A stretch of DNA of 10,444 bases from Desulfurococcales archaeon (GTDB lineage: Archaea > Thermoproteota > Thermoprotei_A > Sulfolobales > Acidilobaceae): contig WAOU01000030.1 of NCBI GenBank assembly GCA_015521095.1, forward strand, positions 1-10,444, written 5' to 3'. Below, one piece after another: positions 5,812-10,444 of this stretch; within the stretch, counting starts at the first letter, position 1, and each line of letters opens with the position of its first letter. A program made the translations under genes and the position numbers. The notes below the pieces were generated by a model, which saw only the letters and a program-made list of their open reading frames with translations, made no database searches and was not told the DNA's origin.

Positions 5812-6720
5812 ATGAGCCGGCAGCTCACAGCAACACAACTCGAAATTCTAAAGACACTAATAGAGCTCTACGAGAAAAAGAAACGAATGATAAAGAGTAG
5901 AGAAGTAGCAGAATACCTCAACAAGGATGAAGGAACAGTTAGAAACATTATTATGTGGCTTCGCGGCATGGGCCTTGTTGATAGTCGTACCGGGCCTAGC
6001 GGAGGCTATGTACCTACGATCAAAGCATATCAGTTGCTTTCAGGAGAACTTCCTGTATTCACAGCTGGATACGGCGAGGCCTTCGTAGACACCGTTGAAG
6101 GAACGGTCAAACTTGTCGTTCAGAGACTGGAAATTATGAATCTCCTATCCGGGCATAATGTAAAAGCCCTATTACATGTAGGCGGATCAATTACACGAAT
6201 ACAAAAAGGCAATACAATAAAAGTCATCGGATATCCCCGTGGAAGAATATTCATCTCCGGCAAGGTAAATCAGGTCAATCCCGTAGCAGGAGAACTCCTC
6301 GTGGATGTACAAAAGATGGTTGTCATACCCGACGAGATAGTAGGAAAGATTGCTAGCAGGAGACTGATAAAGATAAAGGAAAACATGACGATAAGACATG
6401 TAGCCAAGACCCTGTACAAGTATGGTATTAGAGGTGCACCTGTAGTCGATAATAAGAACAAGGTCGTCGGCTTCATAACAATGACCGATATAGCAAGAGT
6501 GATAGGCGAGGGAGGAGGACTAGAGGAGCCTGTTAGTAAATATATGAAGCGCCACGTGTTCACAATCAGAGAAAACGAAAGTATAGTAGAAGCCATGAGA
6601 CTAATGGACTACCATAGCGTAGGAAGACTACTTGTCGTAGATAATAAAGGAGATCCCGTAGGCATAATCACGAGAACCGATATACTGAGATTCATTGTTG
6701 GGCTCGGGGAGGGTCTCTAG
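5812..6720 (+). CDS. Transcriptional regulator: N-terminal winged HTH plus paired CBS domains
   Basis: This 302-residue protein is a predicted ligand-responsive DNA-binding regulator. Residues 1-70 form a winged HTH of the HrcA-like type (LTATQLEILKTLIELY, SREVAEYLNKDEGTVRNIIM as recognition helix, and the wing GLVDSRTGPSGGYVPT). Residues about 78-175 form a beta-rich middle domain found in archaeal proteins of this architecture. CBS1 spans about 183-232 (GIRGAPVVDNKNKVVGFITMTDIA) and CBS2 about 244-296 (SVGRLLVVDNKGDPVGIITRTDIL). CBS pairs bind adenosyl ligands such as AMP, ATP or SAM, so the regulator probably senses energy or SAM state; the ligand cannot be read from sequence. GGTGA six bases before the ATG supports the start. 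The 3' end overlaps the convergent helicase gene by 29 bp. Confidence 0.88.
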   Translation: MSRQLTATQLEILKTLIELYEKKKRMIKSREVAEYLNKDEGTVRNIIMWLRGMGLVDSRTGPSGGYVPTIKAYQLLSGELPVFTAGYGEAFVDTVEGTVKLVVQRLEIMNLLSGHNVKALLHVGGSITRIQKGNTIKVIGYPRGRIFISGKVNQVNPVAGELLVDVQKMVVIPDEIVGKIASRRLIKIKENMTIRHVAKTLYKYGIRGAPVVDNKNKVVGFITMTDIARVIGEGGGLEEPVSKYMKRHVFTIRENESIVEAMRLMDYHSVGRLLVVDNKGDPVGIITRTDILRFIVGLGEGL

Positions 6721-9391
6721 ACTTAGCTTCAAGTATTTTCATTATTTTCATGTGTAGCAGGCTCAGGATCTTCTTCCTATCCTCCATTAGAACCACATCA
6801 CTGTATCCCTTTACGACAATGCCGTGTGCGAAGGGCGATGGAACGGGTAGCGGTCCTCGGATCTCTATCTTTATATCTCCTGCCTTTGTCTTCTCGACGA
6901 CCTCCTCTAGGTGGATTATATCCATATAGTCCTCTAGTATTTCTCTATAGGTCTCGTTGACAGGTGGTATCCTTAGGTTCCTCTCCAATAGAATCTCTAA
7001 TAGTTTCTGCGCACTGAGCTGTAGCCTCTCTGGGCTCCTCTCATATCCCTTATATCTTCTTAATATCATGAAGCTACGTTGTGCCACGTGTCTAAATCTT
7101 CTTTTCATTAGTTCGGTGCGTGATAACGCGTTCTCTAATAAACTTCTAAGGTCTGAGTTTATTGTTTCACTGAATACCGCCATGATCTCATTGCTAGTAA
7201 GTTCTCTTTCTATTGTATGCATGAATCCGTTATCGGTTACTGTAACTCTTACCGGTATTCCAAGCTTGTTGCTCATAACGTATGCTACTGCCCTGCTGAA
7301 TGCGTCGTTTACCCTCCTACCGTAGAGCGTATGGTATACTATGTTGTAGCCGTACTCGTCTTTGAAATGCTCTATAAGTATGAGATCGTCTCCGGGAACT
7401 ACTCCTATATAGTCGAGTTGTTCTCGGATATACTCGATTATTGTTTTAGCGGCGTGTGGCTCGAGCATGTATTCTTCGACTAGTATCTGATAGGCTTCAT
7501 CTTCTTGGCCGTTCCTGATCATTCCTGCTATCCATCTCCTGAAACGACCTATTCTTAGGGCGCTATCATAGCTAAGCGGGAGCATTTCACTGAACCAGCT
7601 TGGAACTGTTGGTCGTTCGCCTTCTGCCGGTTCTACAATTATTCGTATGCCTTCACTCTTGATGAAGCGATATGTTCTTCCTCCCAGGACGAAGACGTCT
7701 CCTTTATCGAGTATTTCTGCGAATTCCTCTTCGACGTTTCCGACGAATTTCCCGTCTCTCGTTATTACGTATATCTTTGCCTCATCGGGTATAGTACCAC
7801 TGTTTAAGAGGTATATCATTCGTGCACTTCGTTTCCTACCAAATACTCCTTCTTCTTCGTCGTACCAGAGTTTACTGTATACTTTCTCGTCTTCTAGGCC
7901 ATGTTTCCCGGCAAGGTATTCTAGTACCTCCATGAATTCTTCCAGTGTCAGGTCCCGGTACGGGTATGCTCTCTTGACGACTCTGTATGCTTCCTCGATT
8001 CTCCACTTCCTCTCAATACTCATACCTACTATGTGTTGGGCTAGGACGTCCAACGGTTTTCTCGGGATCCTAACCCTGTCTATGTGTCTATCCATAGCGG
8101 ATTTCGCGAGAACCGTGCATTCTACTAGATCGTCTCTGTCAACTACGATGACTCTTCCCTTGCTGACTTGTTGTATGTGGTGGCCTGCTCTTCCAATCCG
8201 TTGGAGTAGTCTACTCACGCTTTTTGGACTGCTTAGGAGTACCACGAGTTCTATGTAGCCTATGTCTATTCCTAGCTCGAGACTTGTACTTGACACTACT
8301 ACTTTTAGTTCTCCTCGTTTAAGCTTGTTTTCAACCTCGAGCCTAGTGGACCTGCTAAGGCTGCTGTGGTGTGCCTCTATCATGTCTGCGTCTACTATGC
8401 CTAGTTGCTCAGAGAGGAGTTTTTTGAGCTTGAAAACGACTCTCTCCGTCGCGCTCCTCGTATTAGTGAATATCAGTGTTGTCCTGTGTTTCTGTATGAG
8501 CTCGGCTAGTTTCCTGTAGATTGCTTCGTTTACTTTATCTGCTGGATCATGTATTAGGTCCACTTCTGGCGCCAGTACTCTTATATCTATTGGTTTTGAG
8601 AACCGTGCATCTACTATCTTTACTGGGCGTGGCTTTCCATTGTCCAAAAATCCTGCTAGGAACAAGGCTACTTCTTCCAGGGGAGCGATTGTTGCACTCA
8701 TTCCGATTCTTTGCAACTGGCCTCCTTGTTCTTCTACGAGATAGTTTAGCCTCTCTACGCTCAGAGATAGGTGTGTTCCTCTCTTGCTTGAAGCCATTTC
8801 ATGTATTTCGTCTATGATTATCCATTTTGCTGTGGCTAGCCTTTGCGAAAACTTAGGTGCTACTAGTGATATTGCCAGGCTCTCAGGAGTAGTTATGAGA
8901 ATATGCGGGGGTTTTCTTAGCATTTTCTGTTTCACGTGGCTTGGTGTATCGCTTGTTCTAACCATTATCCTGACGTTTCCTACCTCGTATCCCATTTCGT
9001 TGGCTTTTGCGGTTATTTCCTGGAGTGGCCTGATGAGGTTTTTCTCCATGTCATTGTTTAGTGCGCGTAGGGGACTAACGTATATCGCGTATATTTTATC
9101 TTCTAGTTCTCCTCTCTCGTCGAGCCATAGTAGCTCGTTTAGTATCCATAGGAAGGCTGCTAATGTTTTTCCTGTTCCTGTTGGACTCGAGATGAGGACG
9201 TTCCATCCCTGCTTGATTAGTGGTATGGCTTGGCGTTGGGGTTCTGTGAATGACCCGTATTTTTCTTTGAACCATTCTGAGATGTAGGGCCTGAGCATTG
9301 ATAGTATCTCGGTATCTGTGGTCTCTCGTTGTTGTCTGCTTGTCAGCATCGTTTTTGACCCCTTGAGCAGTGTCTTCCTGTGTTTTGCCAT
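6692..9391 (-). CDS. lhr: Lhr-family superfamily 2 ATP-dependent helicase
   Basis: This 899-residue helicase has the full archaeal Lhr-core layout. The Q motif FTEPQRQAI is at 48-56, Walker A SSPTGTGKT at 68-76, SPLRALNND at 106-114, TTPESLA at 167-173, the DEIH box at 194-197, SAT at 232-234, TLIFTNTRS at 305-313, TSLELGIDIG at 369-378, and motif VI QRIGRAGHH at 397-405. A winged-helix region and the long Lhr-specific C-terminal domain follow to 899. Lhr enzymes are 3'-to-5' translocases acting on forked DNA and RNA:DNA hybrids in replication and repair. The ATG at 9391 lies about 25 bases after a TATA box with no Shine-Dalgarno site, pointing to a leaderless transcript. An internal ATG at codon 15 is a weaker choice. 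No motif is damaged. aLhr1 and aLhr2 subtypes cannot be separated by eye. Confidence 0.94.
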   Translation of the reverse strand: MAKHRKTLLKGSKTMLTSRQQRETTDTEILSMLRPYISEWFKEKYGSFTEPQRQAIPLIKQGWNVLISSPTGTGKTLAAFLWILNELLWLDERGELEDKIYAIYVSPLRALNNDMEKNLIRPLQEITAKANEMGYEVGNVRIMVRTSDTPSHVKQKMLRKPPHILITTPESLAISLVAPKFSQRLATAKWIIIDEIHEMASSKRGTHLSLSVERLNYLVEEQGGQLQRIGMSATIAPLEEVALFLAGFLDNGKPRPVKIVDARFSKPIDIRVLAPEVDLIHDPADKVNEAIYRKLAELIQKHRTTLIFTNTRSATERVVFKLKKLLSEQLGIVDADMIEAHHSSLSRSTRLEVENKLKRGELKVVVSSTSLELGIDIGYIELVVLLSSPKSVSRLLQRIGRAGHHIQQVSKGRVIVVDRDDLVECTVLAKSAMDRHIDRVRIPRKPLDVLAQHIVGMSIERKWRIEEAYRVVKRAYPYRDLTLEEFMEVLEYLAGKHGLEDEKVYSKLWYDEEEGVFGRKRSARMIYLLNSGTIPDEAKIYVITRDGKFVGNVEEEFAEILDKGDVFVLGGRTYRFIKSEGIRIIVEPAEGERPTVPSWFSEMLPLSYDSALRIGRFRRWIAGMIRNGQEDEAYQILVEEYMLEPHAAKTIIEYIREQLDYIGVVPGDDLILIEHFKDEYGYNIVYHTLYGRRVNDAFSRAVAYVMSNKLGIPVRVTVTDNGFMHTIERELTSNEIMAVFSETINSDLRSLLENALSRTELMKRRFRHVAQRSFMILRRYKGYERSPERLQLSAQKLLEILLERNLRIPPVNETYREILEDYMDIIHLEEVVEKTKAGDIKIEIRGPLPVPSPFAHGIVVKGYSDVVLMEDRKKILSLLHMKIMKILEAKSRDPPRAQQ

Positions 9392-9412
9392 TTGGCTTCT
9401 TCTCGGTCAGAG

Positions 9413-9420
9413 TTTATAGA
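9413..9420 (-). promoter_or_regulatory. TATA box of lhr, leaderless transcript
   Basis: Read on the minus strand this is TCTATAAA, centred about 25 bases before the ATG at 9391. That spacing places transcription start at or next to the start codon. The absence of a GGTG-type site in between supports leaderless translation. Confidence 0.6.
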
Positions 9421-9445
9421 TGGTATTACTATATTCTATTACCAT
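9420..9445. repeat. Imperfect inverted repeat beside the lhr promoter
   Basis: ATGGTATTA (9420-9428) and TATTACCAT (9437-9445) are inverted copies with one mismatch and an eight-base spacer. They lie immediately upstream of the lhr TATA box, over the expected TFB-recognition position, and inside the 151-bp divergent gap shared with the KaiC-like gene. A regulator site is plausible; chance in AT-rich DNA is also possible. Confidence 0.35.
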
Positions 9446-9526
9446 GATATATGATACTCCCATTGTTTTATCCAAACATTTATCGCTATGGAATTACCTA
9501 ATAATTATATGTGGAGAGGAAAACAA

Positions 9527-9533
9527 GGAGGTG
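9527..9533 (+). promoter_or_regulatory. Strong Shine-Dalgarno site deciding the start of the KaiC-like gene
   Basis: GGAGGTG ends nine bases before the ATG at 9543. It marks that ATG as the start rather than an open frame extending up to 9420, whose first 41 codons encode a hydrophobic stretch not expected in this family. A possible TATA element, ACATTTATC, lies at about 9476-9484. Confidence 0.7.
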
Positions 9534-9542
9534 TACTATACC

Positions 9543-10295
9543 ATGGTGGACAGGGTAAGAACAGGAATACCTGGGCTCGACGAGATACTATACGGTGGCA
9601 TCCCACGCCGTAACGTTGTACTCCTCAGCGGCGGCCCAGGCACTGGAAAATCAATATTCAGCTATCAGTATCTTTGGAACGGGCTGAAAAACGGAGAACC
9701 AGGAGTATTCGTTGCCCTAGAGGAGCACCCAGTACAAGTGAGACTGAACATGAGCCAGTTCGGATGGGACGTTAGGCCCTTCGAGAACAGAGGATTATTC
9801 GCCATTGTAGATGCGTTTACAGGAGGAATCGGAGAAGCCGCCAAGAGAGAGCGATACGTGGTAAGAGACCCCGAGGATGTCGGCCTACTGGTGGACGTGC
9901 TCAAACAGGCAATTAGAGACATCAATGCTCAAAGAGTAGTAATAGACTCAGTATCCACACTATATCTAGCAAAACCAGCACTAGCTAGAAGAACAGTAAT
10001 GCTACTTAAGAGAGTATTAAGCGGACTCGGAACAACCAGTATCCTAGTTAGCCAAGTCAGCGTCACTGAGAGAGGATTTGGAGGCCCAGGCGTGGAACAC
10101 GCTGCTGACGGCATCATCAGACTAGACCTTGACGAGATAAACGGAGAGCTTGTTCGGAGCATAATTATATGGAAGATGAGAGGGACACGACACAGCATGA
10201 GACGTCATCTATTCGAAATAACTGATAAGGGCATAATCGTGTATCCAGATAAAGTAGTCAGAGTAGGTAGAACCTTCGCCATAGAAAGAATCTAG
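9543..10295 (+). CDS. KaiC-like / RadA-paralogue single-domain RecA-superfamily ATPase
   Basis: This 250-residue protein is one RecA-type ATPase domain. It starts with the family's [20 protein letters not shown] lead-in (7-26). Walker A is GGPGTGKS (30-37), the paired acidic residues E60-E61 follow strand 2 (VALEEHP), and Walker B is VVIDSVS (132-138). [11 protein letters not shown] (168-178) with the [12 protein letters not shown] strand (183-194) matches the sensor region of KaiC and related proteins. Length fits the archaeal single-domain KaiC family (GvpD/PH0284 type) rather than two-domain bacterial KaiC. Members bind ATP, often form hexamers, and some affect recombination or motility signalling; the partner here is unknown. 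It is divergently placed from lhr, which might hint at a DNA repair setting. Confidence 0.88.
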   Translation: MVDRVRTGIPGLDEILYGGIPRRNVVLLSGGPGTGKSIFSYQYLWNGLKNGEPGVFVALEEHPVQVRLNMSQFGWDVRPFENRGLFAIVDAFTGGIGEAAKRERYVVRDPEDVGLLVDVLKQAIRDINAQRVVIDSVSTLYLAKPALARRTVMLLKRVLSGLGTTSILVSQVSVTERGFGGPGVEHAADGIIRLDLDEINGELVRSIIIWKMRGTRHSMRRHLFEITDKGIIVYPDKVVRVGRTFAIERI

Positions 10296-10355
10296 CATCT
10301 AACATACATCATGTTATAATACCCTACCATCTTCTTTCCCAATCGGTGCAATATA

Positions 10356-10444
10356 GTGAGAATCATAGAATACATTACTTTCGACGATGTCGTCATAGTT
10401 CCGAGAAAAGCACCTGTCGATCCACAATACGTTGTTCTCGAATC
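10356..10444 (+). CDS. N-terminal fragment, IMP dehydrogenase / GMP reductase-like protein
   Basis: Only the first 29 codons are in the window. The GTG at 10356 has GGTG seven bases upstream (10345-10348) and a TATA-like TTATAATA at about 10314-10321. The visible peptide contains ITFDDVVIVPRKAPVDPQYV (8-27), close to the LTFDDVLLVP...V.P..V motif at the N-terminus of IMPDH and GMPR family barrels. Full enzymes oxidise IMP to XMP on the way to GMP, or reduce GMP. The catalytic Cys loop lies outside the window, so activity and subfamily cannot be judged; stand-alone homologues of uncertain function also exist. Confidence 0.55.
   Translation, partial: MRIIEYITFDDVVIVPRKAPVDPQYVVLE

Noticed and set aside
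7647..8258. A 203-codon plus-strand open frame antisense to lhr
   Set aside because: It is a Ser/Leu-rich mirror of a well-supported helicase frame with no start site signals; other antisense frames across 6957-9287 are the same kind of shadow.
9420..9542. N-terminal extension of the KaiC-like protein by 41 residues
   Set aside because: The stretch is hydrophobic and unlike the family start, overlaps the promoter region, and a strong GGAGGTG site marks the ATG at 9543.
1..10444. CRISPR array, insertion sequence or prophage
   Set aside because: No regularly spaced direct repeats, transposase, integrase or terminal inverted repeats are visible, and codon use is even across the genes.

Overview
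The window looks like chromosome from a hyperthermophilic crenarchaeon (Thermoproteota), most plausibly Desulfurococcales or a relative. Three things point there. Ribosome-binding sites are of the GGTGA/GAGGTG type. Promoters carry archaeal TATA boxes, and one transcript looks leaderless. The genes are archaeal in kind: an archaeal-type riboflavin synthase, an Lhr-type helicase, a KaiC/RadA-like single-domain ATPase and an HTH-plus-CBS regulator. Arg codons AGA/AGG and Ile codon ATA dominate. I see no rRNA, tRNA, CRISPR array or insertion sequence, so this is core rather than mobile DNA.

Layout. (1) 1-237 (+) is the 3' end of a gene that may be a GTP cyclohydrolase III-like GGDEF-fold protein. 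(2) 407-1189 (+) is a ribbon-helix-helix protein with a coiled middle and a C-terminal winged-helix-like region; a 12-bp perfect palindrome lies upstream. (3) 4611-1203 (-) is a tight five-gene cluster: SpoIIM-family membrane protein, divergent eIF2B-like protein, secreted single-anchor membrane protein, ribB and ribC. The last four overlap one another by 22, 29 and 4 bp, so they are almost certainly co-transcribed and probably translationally coupled. (4) 4859-5611 (+) is an archaeal protein of unknown function (DUF2192-like) with a GSIPDD motif repeated exactly 90 residues apart and a leader that could fold. (5) 5812-6720 (+) is an HTH/CBS transcriptional regulator. (6) 9391-6692 (-) is an Lhr-family helicase, convergent with and overlapping the regulator by 29 bp. 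(7) 9543-10295 (+) is a KaiC-like ATPase divergent from lhr. (8) 10356 to the end (+) is the start of an IMP dehydrogenase-like gene.

How the genes fit together. RibB makes 3,4-dihydroxy-2-butanone 4-phosphate from ribulose 5-phosphate, and RibC carries out the last step of riboflavin synthesis. If the first fragment is GTP cyclohydrolase III, the GTP-side entry to the same pathway lies just across a convergent gene, and the IMPDH-like gene at the right edge would feed GTP. The less expected part is the riboflavin pair sitting at the end of an operon of two membrane or secreted proteins and an eIF2B-fold protein. The lhr/KaiC-like divergent pair suggests a nucleic-acid maintenance locus. The functions of the RHH protein, the DUF2192-like protein, the secreted protein and the eIF2B-like protein are not known from sequence alone.
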